From the NCBI GenBank assembly GCA_023663185.1, contig JAMPHY010000003.1:1-64000 (forward strand): DNA of 64,000 bases, written 5' to 3'. Under the pieces are notes generated by a model. It saw nothing but the letters and a program-made list of their open reading frames with translations. It was not told the origin of the DNA and did not search any database. Made by a program: the position numbers and the translations under genes. The DNA comes from Clostridiales bacterium (GTDB lineage: Bacteria > Bacillota > Clostridia > Lachnospirales > Lachnospiraceae). This document shows, one piece after another, positions 32,036 through 41,282 of the stretch. Position 1 is the first letter of the stretch. Each line of letters starts with the position of its first letter.

Positions 32036-34322
32036 CTACTTCCTTCTTTCTTAACTGTTTTACCTCATACAACTTCTCGTCTGCCTGCGTAAGCGCCTCG
32101 GATAAAGATAGCGTATCGTCCGCTCTTAGCAGGTAGGCTCCGGCGGAGACCGTTACGTTATATTCCTTATCGCTGCTTAAGTTAAATGTATCAAACCTGT
32201 CGTAAATCGCCTGCAGTATAAGGCTTTCGTCGTCATTCTCCTTATATTCAACCAGACAGGCAAATTCGTCGCCGCCTATCCTTCCGGCAACGCCTTTTCC
32301 TTCCACTGATTCTACAAGAATATCGCTGATAAGCTTCAGGGAGAAATCGCCTTCTTCATGTCCGTATCTGTCGTTGATGATTTTCAGATTATTCATATCC
32401 ACATATACGGCAAGGACTGGCTCTCCGCTCGCCTTGTTTTTATCTAACAGCTTCTGCGCCGAATCATAGAAGCCTCTTCTATTTAATATGCCCGTCAATC
32501 CGTCCGACTTAGACAGGGTATCAAGCGCGATATTATTCGCGTTAAGGGTAGCAAGGCTTTCTTCTAACTGCTGCTGAATTTCCTCATTGGTACGCAGCAT
32601 GTCAATCATCTTCGCCGCCGAGCCCATCTGATATACAAGAAACTCACCGTTTACAAAAAGGCTGGTCGTTAAATCGCACAATATCAGACCATAGAGCATC
32701 TCGTTTGAAAATAGCGGCATCATCACGAGATTATACTTTTCATCATCACTCATAAACCGATTATGAAAGATGTCGCTTAAGGGAAGCTTCTGTTCAATCG
32801 AAGGCACCGCATTAGCTTTTCCCTCACATAAATAAGCTTTTAGGTAAAGCAACTTGGGGGCTGTAAAGCTTTCTTTATATAAGTGCATTATCGGCTTCTC
32901 AAATGTATATATATACGCATTCTTAATGCCAACCCAGTCCAGATTGCCAAGCAGGAAAGAATAACTCTGGTCGTTTCCCTTTTCAAATTGAAGCATGTCG
33001 CGTATACAAAGCTTCATGAAATAATTTGTGGTACTGTCGTTTTCCCTGATTACGCCCATCTGACGATTCATATCCAGAATTATTTCCCGATATATAGCAA
33101 AAAAGAACTCGCTAATCTCCGCTCTTTTATCAGACTGCTTATGTTTATTTTTCAGCCGTCTGAACACTCTTTCCAAAAAGGCAAGCAGATTATCCACGTC
33201 CGCATATTTCACACAGTCCGCCGCCAGAAAATCGTCCACCAGCTTCTTAAGAGTATGGTAATCATGCGCTTCAATCTCTTCACCTTCGGATAATTCCACT
33301 AATTTTGCAGACATCGCCATGAAGTAATCTCTAATGGACTCCAGTTTATCAATATTTTCGTCATACTTATTGCCATAGAAAACTTTTTCAAAGGCATCCT
33401 CCAGATTAATAGACCTATGCCCGCTCCCGCCCTCTTCTTCAACCTTTACGAAGGAGTTACGCCTGATAAATCTGGTCGGTATGAGGCTGTTGCTCACCTC
33501 TTCGCCGTTTAACATTCTCATAAGCAGTCTGAAAGATTCCGCACCAACCTCAATCATATCCGCACGCACGGAGGAAAGCGGCGGATCAGCTAACATCGCC
33601 TCCGGCGTATCGTCATATCCGAATACTGAGATATCCTTGCCGGGACGTATATTTCTCTTTTTAAGTTCCTCATATAGTCCAATCGACGTAACATCGTTTA
33701 CACAGAATATTGCCTCGATTCCGGGATTATTATCAAGCAGCTTCGCCGCTTTAGCCTGAGAATTTTTAGAAAGGTTCCCTTCTACATACATATCGTCGCG
33801 AAATTCAAGTCCGTGTTTTTCAAGATTATTTATAAACGCCTGCTTCCGCTCGTCAGAATCGGTATTTCCTTTCGTACCGCCTATCATGCCGAATTTAGTA
33901 CAGCCGACTTCTTCAATCAGATAACTCATCGCCTCGTTAATTCCGGTAGGATTGTCGAAATTCACTCCTACATATCCTTCTAGCTTGGAAGCCGCAGTCA
34001 CACAGGGTATCTTAGCGTATTTCTTCATTAACTTCATAACCCTGTCCCTTGTTGTTAAGCAGCCCACAAAATCAGCCGCCACAATCAAGCCGTCCACATT
34101 TTCCGGCTTCGGATAATAAAACAGTGTATTATATTGGTATTCATATAGGATTTCTCTGTTATCCGACAAATCCCTGTCCAGATATTTTCCGGGTAATAAA
34201 ACCAGATTTACATCTTCCTTAGCCGCAGCGCGCCTCGCTCCCAAATATACCGCCTTGTTAGCGTCGTCTGTTATACCGCTGACAACAATTCCTATTGTAA
34301 GTTTTCTTTTTTTATCTCTCAT
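32022..34322 (-). CDS. LacI-like sugar-sensor domain fused to a diguanylate cyclase
   Basis: A 766-residue cytoplasmic protein. Residues 8-290 are a periplasmic-binding-like domain of the LacI type ('TIGIVVSGITDDANKAVYLG', 'IEAIFCVNDVTSIGLYEEL', 'DISVFGYDDTPEAMLADPPL'), but without the N-terminal DNA-binding helix-turn-helix and without a signal peptide. Residues about 300-580 form a helical and GAF-like linker. A coiled coil ('EEIQQQLEESLATLNANNIA') leads to the GGDEF domain: 'SDGLTGILNRRGFYDSA', 'VYVDMNNLKIINDRYGHEEGD' and 'GRIGGDEFACLVEYKEN', with catalytic residues intact and no RxxD inhibitory site. It should make cyclic di-GMP in answer to a small ligand, probably a sugar. GAAGGA 12 bases before ATG 34322. 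Confidence 0.9.
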   Translation of the reverse strand: MRDKKRKLTIGIVVSGITDDANKAVYLGARRAAAKEDVNLVLLPGKYLDRDLSDNREILYEYQYNTLFYYPKPENVDGLIVAADFVGCLTTRDRVMKLMKKYAKIPCVTAASKLEGYVGVNFDNPTGINEAMSYLIEEVGCTKFGMIGGTKGNTDSDERKQAFINNLEKHGLEFRDDMYVEGNLSKNSQAKAAKLLDNNPGIEAIFCVNDVTSIGLYEELKKRNIRPGKDISVFGYDDTPEAMLADPPLSSVRADMIEVGAESFRLLMRMLNGEEVSNSLIPTRFIRRNSFVKVEEEGGSGHRSINLEDAFEKVFYGNKYDENIDKLESIRDYFMAMSAKLVELSEGEEIEAHDYHTLKKLVDDFLAADCVKYADVDNLLAFLERVFRRLKNKHKQSDKRAEISEFFFAIYREIILDMNRQMGVIRENDSTTNYFMKLCIRDMLQFEKGNDQSYSFLLGNLDWVGIKNAYIYTFEKPIMHLYKESFTAPKLLYLKAYLCEGKANAVPSIEQKLPLSDIFHNRFMSDDEKYNLVMMPLFSNEMLYGLILCDLTTSLFVNGEFLVYQMGSAAKMIDMLRTNEEIQQQLEESLATLNANNIALDTLSKSDGLTGILNRRGFYDSAQKLLDKNKASGEPVLAVYVDMNNLKIINDRYGHEEGDFSLKLISDILVESVEGKGVAGRIGGDEFACLVEYKENDDESLILQAIYDRFDTFNLSSDKEYNVTVSAGAYLLRADDTLSLSEALTQADEKLYEVKQLRKKEVVKKR

Positions 34323-34366
34323 TCAACTATTGTTTCCTTCTTGATATTTTATAGAAAGTATACAAA

Positions 34367-35209
34367 TTATGAAGCGGTAACATGCTTCTCACCAAAGGTA
34401 AGTATCTCCTCATAGAGCTGCCGCACCGTTTTACCAAGCGCCTGATGCTTCACATACGGCGCAATCTGAGCTAAAGGCTCCAGCACAAAATCCCTGTTCT
34501 GCATATCTTTATGCGGAATCGTCAAATCCTCCGTATCCATTACCAAATCATCATAAAAAATAATATCTAAATCCAAAGTCCGCGGTCCCCAATGTATATC
34601 CCGCTTCCTGCCTGCCGCCTGCTCTATCTCATGAAGCCTTGCAAGCAGTTCATGCGGCGTATACAAAGTCTTAATCATCACCGCTCCGTTTAAGAAGTCC
34701 TCCTGCTCTACTCCGCCATATGCCGTAGACTTAACAAGGTCAGATTTTTTAACTAATCTGCATTTTACATCATTAGCCAAAGCGTCTATGGCTTCATCAA
34801 TATACTTCTCTTTATCGCCAATATTAGAGCCAAGCGCCACACACGCCATATGCCATACGCGAGTAATCTTAACAGATACCGACTGAAATTCAAGCCCGAT
34901 AGGCGCTTCCGGCTTGCGAATTTCTAATGTAATCCCATGAAGTAACGGAAATTCCAATAGCACAGCCTCGGCAGTCCTTTCAGCCACGGTTTCAATCAGG
35001 CTGTATACATTTTCAGCCACTAATTTATGAAGAAATCTGCATACCTTTCCATAATCCGTCGTAAGCTCCAGATTATCCCCTTTGCCTGCGGCTGCGGTAT
35101 CCGTATATAAGACGGCGTTTATATAAAAGTTCTGTCCTTTTTCGTTTTCTTCTTTATATACGCCGTGATGTGCATATACCCGCAGATTTTCAATAATGAT
35201 TTCGTCCAT
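34367..35209 (-). CDS. folBK: Fused dihydroneopterin aldolase and HPPK
   Basis: A 280-residue fusion covering two consecutive folate steps. FolB part (1-118): 'MDEIIIENLRVYAHHGVYKE', then 'TTDYGKVCRFLHKLV' and 'LIETVAERTAEAVLL'. FolK part (about 122-280): 'VALGSNIGDKEKYIDEAIDA', 'QEDFLNGAVMIKT' and 'GPRTLDLDIIFYDDLVM', with the pterin- and ATP-binding residues intact. ATG 35209 follows GGGG by 6 bases and gives the conserved start; a longer frame from 35287 would run into element R5. It is the last gene of the folate operon, but R5 (171 bp) lies between it and folP. Confidence 0.95.
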   Translation of the reverse strand: MDEIIIENLRVYAHHGVYKEENEKGQNFYINAVLYTDTAAAGKGDNLELTTDYGKVCRFLHKLVAENVYSLIETVAERTAEAVLLEFPLLHGITLEIRKPEAPIGLEFQSVSVKITRVWHMACVALGSNIGDKEKYIDEAIDALANDVKCRLVKKSDLVKSTAYGGVEQEDFLNGAVMIKTLYTPHELLARLHEIEQAAGRKRDIHWGPRTLDLDIIFYDDLVMDTEDLTIPHKDMQNRDFVLEPLAQIAPYVKHQALGKTVRQLYEEILTFGEKHVTAS

Positions 35210-35230
35210 GTCAATCCCCACAATCTTTGG

Positions 35231-35401
35231 GCGGCATGAACTCATATGCTTCCATTTGAGGTCCTTGTAAAACGCAGACCACTGCAAGTGGTCTTGTACT
35301 TTAGCGAAAAAGTCTGCTTTTCGACTTTTGAGCTTAGTACCGCTGCGATTTTACACGGAGCGAGAGCGTGCCTCAAGTGAAAGCATATGAGTTCATGCCG
35401 C
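35231..35401. repeat. Palindromic element R5 (171 bp, orientation B), inside the fol operon
   Basis: Terminal repeats GCGGCATGAACTCATATGC and complement. It is larger than the others since it has an inner insert with its own small hairpin (AAGACCACTTGC and complement). It lies between folP and folBK. Confidence 0.9.
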
Positions 35402-35416
35402 TTCGCACCGTGCGCT

Positions 35417-36229
35417 TTAATCGTTTCTTCTAAGAATAGCCTCAGTCATCTTAATAGCCCTTGCATTTTCCTTTACATCATGCACACGTACAAACAGCGC
35501 GCCCTTCTTTACCGCAAATACGGTCGTAACCAACGTTCCCTCCACACGCTCTGACTCAGGCAGTCCAAGCGCCTCGCCAATCACTGACTTCCTGCTGGTG
35601 CCAAGCATAATCGGATAGCCAAAGCTGTGAAGAATTTCCAGCCTGTCGATTAATTCCAGACTGTTTTTATAGGACTTCCCAAAACCAACGCCGGGGTCTA
35701 TAATAATCTTTTCTCCTGCAATGCCTGTCTTAGCCGCAAGTTCAACCGTCTCTTCAAGGTCTGCTAAAACCTCTTTTAAGAAATTAGTATACTCTGCGTT
35801 CCGTCTGCTATGCGTTATACAGCATGGCACGCCAGCCTTCGCTATTACCTGCGCCAAATCCTCATCATATTTAAGACCTGATACATCATTAATCATATCC
35901 GCCCCGGCAGCGATTCCCGCGCGCGCTACCTTGCTTTTATATGTATCAAGGGAAATCGGCACGTCAAACCGGCTTTTTACCGCTTCGATTACCGGCGTCA
36001 CCCTGTTTATCTCCTCTTCTTCGGATATTATCGTATATCCCGGTCTCGTGGACTCTCCGCCTATATCCACTATGTCCATGCCGTCTCTTAACATCTCTTC
36101 CACATGATAGAGCGCATCGTCCAACTTCACATACTTACCGCCGTCCGAAAAAGAATCCGGCGTTACGTTCAGAATCCCCATGATGTAAGTATGCCCTTTC
36201 AAATCAAAATCCTTAGTTCCAATCCTCAT
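35417..36229 (-). CDS. folP: Dihydropteroate synthase
   Basis: A 270-residue cytoplasmic enzyme that joins pterin pyrophosphate with p-aminobenzoate. Motifs: 'YIMGILNVTPDSFSDGGKYV' (N, D-S-F), 'IVDIGGESTRPGYTIISEEE', 'ISLDTYKSKVARAGIAAGAD', 'MINDVSGLKYD', 'IIIDPGVGFGKSYKNSLEL' and 'VRVHDVKENARAI'. The fold is complete. GGAGAAGGG lies 5 bases ahead of ATG 36229. Its stop lies 16 bases from R5. Confidence 0.97.
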   Translation of the reverse strand: MRIGTKDFDLKGHTYIMGILNVTPDSFSDGGKYVKLDDALYHVEEMLRDGMDIVDIGGESTRPGYTIISEEEEINRVTPVIEAVKSRFDVPISLDTYKSKVARAGIAAGADMINDVSGLKYDEDLAQVIAKAGVPCCITHSRRNAEYTNFLKEVLADLEETVELAAKTGIAGEKIIIDPGVGFGKSYKNSLELIDRLEILHSFGYPIMLGTSRKSVIGEALGLPESERVEGTLVTTVFAVKKGALFVRVHDVKENARAIKMTEAILRRND

Positions 36230-36243
36230 TTTCCCTTCTCCTC

Positions 36244-36831
36244 CTATTCTTCATTACTCTCGCCTGTAATTTTGCCAAGATTCAGCATTCTAAAGAAATC
36301 GTCCTGCAGTTTTTCGTCTTCTTCAAAACAGCCTCTTCTAGCTATAGTAACGGTCTTGCTGCCCGTTTTTTTCACTCCGCGCATCATCATGCACATATGT
36401 CCTGCTTCTAACATCACCATAACACCCTGCGGTGCCAGATATTCCATCAGCGCGTCAGCTATCTGCGCCGTCATTTGTTCTTGAATCTGCGGTCTGGCGG
36501 CGTACACTTCCACAGTCCTTGATAACTTGCTTAAGCCAACCACTCTGTTATTCGGCATATACGCAATATGCGCTTTGCCATAAAAAGGCAGCAGATGATG
36601 CTCGCATACCGAATAAAAATCAATATCTTTCTCCATTACGATTTCATTATGTTCTATAGGAAAGGTCTTCGATAAATGCTGCGACGCATTTTCTCCGATT
36701 CCTGCAAAAATTTCCGTACACATACGCGCCACTCGCTCCGGCGTATCTTTAAGTCCCTCTCTAGCGGCGTCTTCCCCGATACCCTCTAAAAATAATGCAA
36801 CCGCCTGCTTAATCTTATTCTGATCTACCAT
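36244..36831 (-). CDS. folE: GTP cyclohydrolase I
   Basis: A 195-residue enzyme, the first step of folate synthesis. The zinc site is '[20 protein letters not shown]' with Cys and His, and the second Cys is in '[13 protein letters not shown]'. '[20 protein letters not shown]' and '[11 protein letters not shown]' are typical. AAGGGAG 7 bases before ATG 36831. The start overlaps the end of folC by 17 bases. Confidence 0.97.
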   Translation of the reverse strand: MVDQNKIKQAVALFLEGIGEDAAREGLKDTPERVARMCTEIFAGIGENASQHLSKTFPIEHNEIVMEKDIDFYSVCEHHLLPFYGKAHIAYMPNNRVVGLSKLSRTVEVYAARPQIQEQMTAQIADALMEYLAPQGVMVMLEAGHMCMMMRGVKKTGSKTVTIARRGCFEEDEKLQDDFFRMLNLGKITGESNEE

Positions 36832-38140
36832 GAAAATCTCCCTTAAGAGCGTCTCTATGCTCTACAATATATATAAGCTCGCCCAGATATGAGAGCGAAC
36901 CAAATGCAATAATCACCGTATCGCTGTCTTTTCCCGCAAGCAGATAAGCCATCTCTACCGCTTCCGATATACTGTCCGCCACAGTCACGCTGTTATGATA
37001 CTCTTTAAGCGCAGCCGCTAATTCATAGGCGTCAAGCGCTCTGGCGTTGTGCGGCGGCTTTATGGCAATAATATGCTGCGCCAGCTCATAAGTCTCACTG
37101 ATAATCTTATCATATTCTTTATCAGCTAATACTCCCATTATATAAATAATTCTCTTATTTGTAAAATAAAACCTTACGGATTCTGCCAATCTTTTCGCCG
37201 CATCTTCATTATGCGCCCCGTCTATTATAAAAAGCGGCTTTTTACCGATAACGCTAAACCGTCCAAGCCATTTCGTAAGCAATAATCCCTGACGGAGTTT
37301 ATCCTCTGATATCTTAAAGCCTTCGTCTTGTAAGGCGTTAATGACTTCAAGGGCAAGAACCGCATTATCTATCTGATACTCACCAGACATAGTTATCTCA
37401 AGCTTCTTATATTTGCCATAGGAAAAAGACTGTTTGCTCAAGCCATACTTAATATGCGACGCCATAGCCGAATCCGCCACTGTCAGCCTAGCGCCGTGCG
37501 CTTTCGCAGTATCTTCTATGACCTTAGCTGCCTCAAGCTTCTGTCTGCATGATACTACACGACAATTATCTTTGATAATCCCCGCTTTCTGCTTAGCAAT
37601 CTCTTCAAGCGACTTTCCCAATACAGCCATATGGTCCATGCTTATCGAAGTAAGCACGGCGCACACAGTCGTGCTTATGATATTGGTAGCGTCAAGCCTT
37701 CCGCCAAGTCCTGTTTCCAGCACGACAATATCACATTTTTTATCCGCAAAATATAAAAACGCTATCGCTGTCTCAATCTCAAACGGCGTCGGGTGTGAAA
37801 GCCCCTCCGCTTCCATCTGCCATACCGCCTGCTTTACCTGTTCTAAATATGCACAGAACTTAGTCTTAGCAATAGATTTGCCGTTTATCTGAAACCGTTC
37901 CCTATAATCCTGTATCGTCGGGGAAATATACCTGCCGACTTTATAGCCCGCGGTCCAAAGCACCGTAGATACATAGGCAAGCACGGAGCCTTTGCCATTC
38001 GTCCCTGCGATATGCACGAACTTAAGGCTCTCCTGCGGGTTGCCAAGCCGCTCACACAAGCGCTGCATATTTTGAAGCCCCAGCACGCTGCCGTAGCGCT
38101 GTATGGAGCCTATGTACTCCATTGCTTCTATGTAATTCAT
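36815..38140 (-). CDS. folC: Folylpolyglutamate / dihydrofolate synthase
   Basis: A 441-residue Mur-ligase-type enzyme that adds glutamate to folates. Motifs: '[19 protein letters not shown]' (ATP loop), '[20 protein letters not shown]', '[15 protein letters not shown]', '[20 protein letters not shown]' and '[19 protein letters not shown]'. The length and motif order are those of the family. AAGGAG 7 bases ahead of ATG 38140. First gene of folC-folE-folP-folBK, and diverges from the gene at 38212. Confidence 0.96.
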   Translation of the reverse strand: MNYIEAMEYIGSIQRYGSVLGLQNMQRLCERLGNPQESLKFVHIAGTNGKGSVLAYVSTVLWTAGYKVGRYISPTIQDYRERFQINGKSIAKTKFCAYLEQVKQAVWQMEAEGLSHPTPFEIETAIAFLYFADKKCDIVVLETGLGGRLDATNIISTTVCAVLTSISMDHMAVLGKSLEEIAKQKAGIIKDNCRVVSCRQKLEAAKVIEDTAKAHGARLTVADSAMASHIKYGLSKQSFSYGKYKKLEITMSGEYQIDNAVLALEVINALQDEGFKISEDKLRQGLLLTKWLGRFSVIGKKPLFIIDGAHNEDAAKRLAESVRFYFTNKRIIYIMGVLADKEYDKIISETYELAQHIIAIKPPHNARALDAYELAAALKEYHNSVTVADSISEAVEMAYLLAGKDSDTVIIAFGSLSYLGELIYIVEHRDALKGDFHGRSE

Positions 38141-38211
38141 TTTATTCTCCTTGTCGCGAGTTTAGCAATTATTTAATGTATAATCTGTGAACCACAGGAC
38201 ATACTAACAGC

Positions 38212-38634
38212 ATGAAAAATTTTATTCACAACTTCCTCCACTGTGGGCTGCTTGGCTGGTGCTTAGAAATCCTCTTTACAGCTTTTAATTCCTTTAGGAA
38301 AAGGGACTTCAAATTATCCGGAGCTACTTCGCTCTGGATGTTCCTCATATATGGACTTGCCGCCTTCTTAGCGCCCGTAAGCCGCCTTTTAAAAGGCAGA
38401 AACTTTATATTCCGCGGTTTTGTATATGCCGGCATTATATTCTCATGCGAATATGTGTCGGGAATGCTGTTACGCAAAAAAGGCATGTGCCCGTGGAACT
38501 ATGAACGCTCCCGCTGGAACATTGGCAAAGTCATACGCCTTGACTATCTGCCCTGCTGGTTCTTTTCAGGACTTCTTTTTGAACGCCTTTTATTAGAAAG
38601 CGAGCAGCTATCCACAGCAAAACGTCGCAAATGA
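38212..38634 (+). CDS. Putative ABC-transporter type IV (CmpB-like) membrane protein
   Basis: A 140-residue integral membrane protein. It begins 'MKNFIHNFLHCGLLGWCLEI', with further helices at about 45-60 ('SLWMFLIYGLAAFLAPV'), 68-88 ('FIFRGFVYAGIIFSCEYVSG') and 110-128. The 'G-W-x-x-E' and 'P-W-N-Y' (in 'MCPWNYERSRWN') motifs are those of the putative ABC-transporter type IV family (PF06541), of unknown role. It lacks a strong ribosome site. It is the only gene reading right between folC and the PH-domain gene. Confidence 0.75.
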   Translation: MKNFIHNFLHCGLLGWCLEILFTAFNSFRKRDFKLSGATSLWMFLIYGLAAFLAPVSRLLKGRNFIFRGFVYAGIIFSCEYVSGMLLRKKGMCPWNYERSRWNIGKVIRLDYLPCWFFSGLLFERLLLESEQLSTAKRRK

Positions 38635-38654
38635 TGATTTTTCATGCACAGTAA

Positions 38655-39026
38655 TTAATCCATATCGTCTAAATCAAGCGAACCTGAGCCTATATCAAGC
38701 GTATTTAAGGTGCGGCGTTTCCTCCTCGCCTCTTCGGACTGCTTTAGAATATAATCCTTGATTTCTTTAGCGTTCTTAATATGCTCTATCATCAGCTTAG
38801 GGTGCGTAGTATCGCCCGTATAGCAGACGATAGTGCCAAGCTTGAATACTCTTTCTACAAGACTTGTAAGCAATTCCACATCTTGTACTTTATACATATA
38901 ACAGTCGTTCTCACAGGTATGGAGCAGGCCGGAATTAACAGTAATTACGTCCTCTCCAATCGTATACTTCGTAAAAGTAAACGGAAGCCCTAAAAACAAC
39001 CATCTTTTTCTCTCTTGATATTCCAT
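38655..39026 (-). CDS. Bacterial PH-domain protein
   Basis: A 123-residue protein with a single bPH-like fold: 'WLFLGLPFTFTKYTIGEDVI', 'SGLLHTCENDCYMYKVQDVE', and 'GTIVCYTGDTTHPKLMIEHIKNAKEIKDYI' split across strands. This is the YdbT/YdbS type of pleckstrin-like domain. Bacterial members are usually membrane-bound, but here there is no membrane helix, so it may act as a cytoplasmic lipid- or protein-binding module. C-terminus charged: 'ARRKRRTLNTLDIG' and an acidic tail. GAGG 7 bases ahead of ATG 39026. Confidence 0.75.
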   Translation of the reverse strand: MEYQERKRWLFLGLPFTFTKYTIGEDVITVNSGLLHTCENDCYMYKVQDVELLTSLVERVFKLGTIVCYTGDTTHPKLMIEHIKNAKEIKDYILKQSEEARRKRRTLNTLDIGSGSLDLDDMD

Positions 39027-39157
39027 AATACAACCTCGCTCTCTTTTGATTCTCTTTAATAGTTGTGATTCTTTCTCCTTTTACTATAACATATAATCAA
39101 GGAATCTACAACTTTATGCTGATATAGGTTTTAAATTAAAAATTTCTCCGATTTACA

Positions 39158-39186
39158 TTGAAACCTTTTCTGCTTTGTGGTATGAT
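39158..39186 (+). promoter_or_regulatory. Promoter of the nitroreductase gene
   Basis: TTGAAA, 17-base spacer, TATGAT, about 55 bases before ATG 39241. Confidence 0.75.
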
Positions 39187-39240
39187 ATACAAAATATAGT
39201 AATAATAATTATAAATGGCACAAGAACAAGGAGGTATTCA

Positions 39241-39783
39241 ATGACAGCCAAAGAATGTATCAAAGGGCGCAGAAGCATACGTCAGTTTAAATCCGACAAA
39301 ATTGAGCACGAGCTGCTTGCAGAAATTGTTGAAGCGGCGTCCTATGCTCCCAGTTGGAAAAATACGCAGATAACACGTTATATTGCCGTGGAAGGTGCAA
39401 TGAAGGATAAAATTGCCGCAGAAGGAACCACTCCTTATCCGGGCAACGGAAAAATTATTGAAAATGCGCCGGTCTTAATTGCCGTTACCGTTATCAAGAA
39501 TAGATGCGGATATGAACGCGACGGCTCTTTTACCACACCGCGCCGCGATACATGGCAGATGTTTGATGCAGGCATTGCTTCACAAACTTTCTGTCTTGCC
39601 GCATATGAAAAAGGCGTCGGCTCCGTAATCTTAGGTATATTTGACCGTGAAAAGATTGAAGAACTGTTAGAACTTCCGCAGGACCGTGAACTTGTCGCTT
39701 TGATTCCTATCGGTTATCCTGCTGAAGAACCTGTTGCTCCCAAGCGGAAAACGGTAGACGAGCTATTGTCTTTTAAATTATAG
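39241..39783 (+). CDS. Nitroreductase-family flavoprotein
   Basis: A 180-residue FMN-dependent oxidoreductase. 'IKGRRSIRQFKSDKIEHELL' is the family N-terminal FMN-binding arm, then 'AASYAPSWKNTQITRYIAVE', 'DAGIASQTFCLAAYEKGVGS', and 'LVALIPIGYPAEEPVAPKRK' at the end. Length fits a single nitroreductase domain. The substrate cannot be told. AGGAGG 7 bases before ATG 39241. A hairpin with a T-run follows at 39792-39816. Confidence 0.93.
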   Translation: MTAKECIKGRRSIRQFKSDKIEHELLAEIVEAASYAPSWKNTQITRYIAVEGAMKDKIAAEGTTPYPGNGKIIENAPVLIAVTVIKNRCGYERDGSFTTPRRDTWQMFDAGIASQTFCLAAYEKGVGSVILGIFDREKIEELLELPQDRELVALIPIGYPAEEPVAPKRKTVDELLSFKL

Positions 39784-39791
39784 CATATTTA

Positions 39792-39816
39792 ATAGAAGAG
39801 ATATTTTCTCTTCTAT
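39792..39816 (+). terminator. Terminator between the nitroreductase gene and pyrB
   Basis: ATAGAAGAGA and TCTCTTCTAT form a 10-bp perfect stem, 5-base loop, followed by seven T residues. It lies 47 bases before pyrB, so it could also be an attenuator of pyrBI. No anti-terminator stem was identified. Confidence 0.7.
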
Positions 39817-39862
39817 TTTTTTGAGTATATTGAGTTAAAAATTGAAAGGAGCAATTTTGCTA

Positions 39863-40780
39863 ATGAGACACTTAATGAATCCGCTTGACTTTACAATCGG
39901 GGAACTGGACGCCCTCTTTGATTTGGCAAACGATATCGAACAACACCCCGACAAATATGCACACGCCTGCGAGGGCAAGAAACTCGCTACCTGCTTCTAT
40001 GAGCCAAGCACACGCACACGTTTAAGCTTCGAGGCGGCAATGCTTAATCTAGGTGGAAAGGTTATCGGCTTTTCGGACGCCGGTTCTTCTTCCGCCGCTA
40101 AAGGTGAGAGCGTTTCCGATACCATACGGGTTATCTCCTGCTTCGCCGATATCTGCGCTATGCGCCACCCTAAAGAAGGCGCGCCTATGGTAGCCGCCAG
40201 CAAATCAGGCATTCCCGTTATCAATGCAGGCGACGGCGGACACCAGCACCCGACTCAGACTTTGACTGATTTACTGACTATCCGCTCATTAAAAGGACGA
40301 CTCGGACATTTTACCATCGGTTTGTGCGGCGATTTAAAATTCGGCAGAACGGTGCATTCCCTGATTAATGCACTCGTGCGCTACTGCGATATCCACTTCA
40401 TTTTCATTTCTCCGCCGGAGCTTAAAGTTCCCGATTACATTACGGACATGCTGAATGAAATGAATATTTCCTATGAGGAAGTAATACGCCTTGAAGAATG
40501 TATGCCGAACCTTGACCTGCTATATATGACGCGCGTTCAGAAGGAGCGTTTCTTCAACGAAGAAGATTATGTGAGATTGAAGGACTTCTATATTTTGAAT
40601 AAAGAAAAAATGGCGCTTGCCAAAGACGACATGCTAGTGCTGCACCCACTCCCCCGCGTCAACGAGATATCCGTGGAGGTGGACGATGATCCGCGTGCCG
40701 TATATTTTAAACAGGTTCAGTACGGCGTGTATGTAAGAATGGCGTTGATTCTTACGCTGCTGGATATTAAAGTACCATAA
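39863..40780 (+). CDS. pyrB: Aspartate carbamoyltransferase, catalytic chain
   Basis: A 305-residue enzyme that joins carbamoyl phosphate and aspartate, the committed pyrimidine step. '[20 protein letters not shown]' is the carbamoyl-phosphate site, '[18 protein letters not shown]' the second and '[19 protein letters not shown]' the aspartate site. The start is ATG 39863, with AAAGGAG 11 bases ahead; the longer TTG frame overlaps that site. It is followed by pyrI after 70 bases, so this is the regulated class of the enzyme. Confidence 0.97.
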   Translation: MRHLMNPLDFTIGELDALFDLANDIEQHPDKYAHACEGKKLATCFYEPSTRTRLSFEAAMLNLGGKVIGFSDAGSSSAAKGESVSDTIRVISCFADICAMRHPKEGAPMVAASKSGIPVINAGDGGHQHPTQTLTDLLTIRSLKGRLGHFTIGLCGDLKFGRTVHSLINALVRYCDIHFIFISPPELKVPDYITDMLNEMNISYEEVIRLEECMPNLDLLYMTRVQKERFFNEEDYVRLKDFYILNKEKMALAKDDMLVLHPLPRVNEISVEVDDDPRAVYFKQVQYGVYVRMALILTLLDIKVP

Positions 40781-40850
40781 GTTGTCATTTGCCATGGTTA
40801 TGAAAATAGAGTTTTGCAATTATCAAATATCAATGAAGAGGAGATAAAAT

Positions 40851-41282
40851 ATGTTAAACGTTGGAAAAATCGAAGAGGGCTTCGTCCTTGATCATATCGA
40901 GGCGGGCAAGAGCCTGTCCATATACCACCATTTGCAGCTTGATAAGCTGGACTGCACGGTTGCCATCATCAAAAACGCCCGCAGCGAAAAAATGGAGAAA
41001 AAGGATATCCTGAAAGTAGAATGCGATATCAATACTCTGAATCTGGACGTCCTCGCCTTCATAGACCATAATATCACGGTAAATGTCATCAAAGACGGAG
41101 AAATCGTGGATAAAAAGGAACTTGTGCTTCCTAAAGAAATAAAGAATATCATTAAGTGTAAAAACCCAAGATGTATAACCTCGATTGAGCAGGAGCTTCC
41201 GCACATCTTCTTCCTCGCCGATGAAAAAGCGGAAATCTACCGCTGCAAATATTGTGAGGAGAAGTATGGGGAGAGGTTGTAA
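40851..41282 (+). CDS. pyrI: Aspartate carbamoyltransferase, regulatory chain
   Basis: A 143-residue regulatory subunit. It has the nucleotide-binding domain ('MLNVGKIEEGFVLDHIEAGK', 'ILKVECDINTLNLDVLAFID') and the C-terminal zinc-binding domain with four Cys ('IIKCKNPRCITSIEQ' and 'IYRCKYCEEKYGERL'). It gives allosteric control by nucleotides to PyrB. GAGGAG 7 bases ahead. No other pyr gene is in the window. Confidence 0.97.
   Translation: MLNVGKIEEGFVLDHIEAGKSLSIYHHLQLDKLDCTVAIIKNARSEKMEKKDILKVECDINTLNLDVLAFIDHNITVNVIKDGEIVDKKELVLPKEIKNIIKCKNPRCITSIEQELPHIFFLADEKAEIYRCKYCEEKYGERL

Noticed and set aside
35210-35287. Longer folBK start
   Set aside because: The extra 26 codons run into palindromic element R5, and the conserved FolB N-terminus with a ribosome site is at 35209.
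21293-35401. Palindromic repeats as a CRISPR array
   Set aside because: The copies are hundreds to thousands of bases apart, in both orientations, with no regular spacers and no cas genes.
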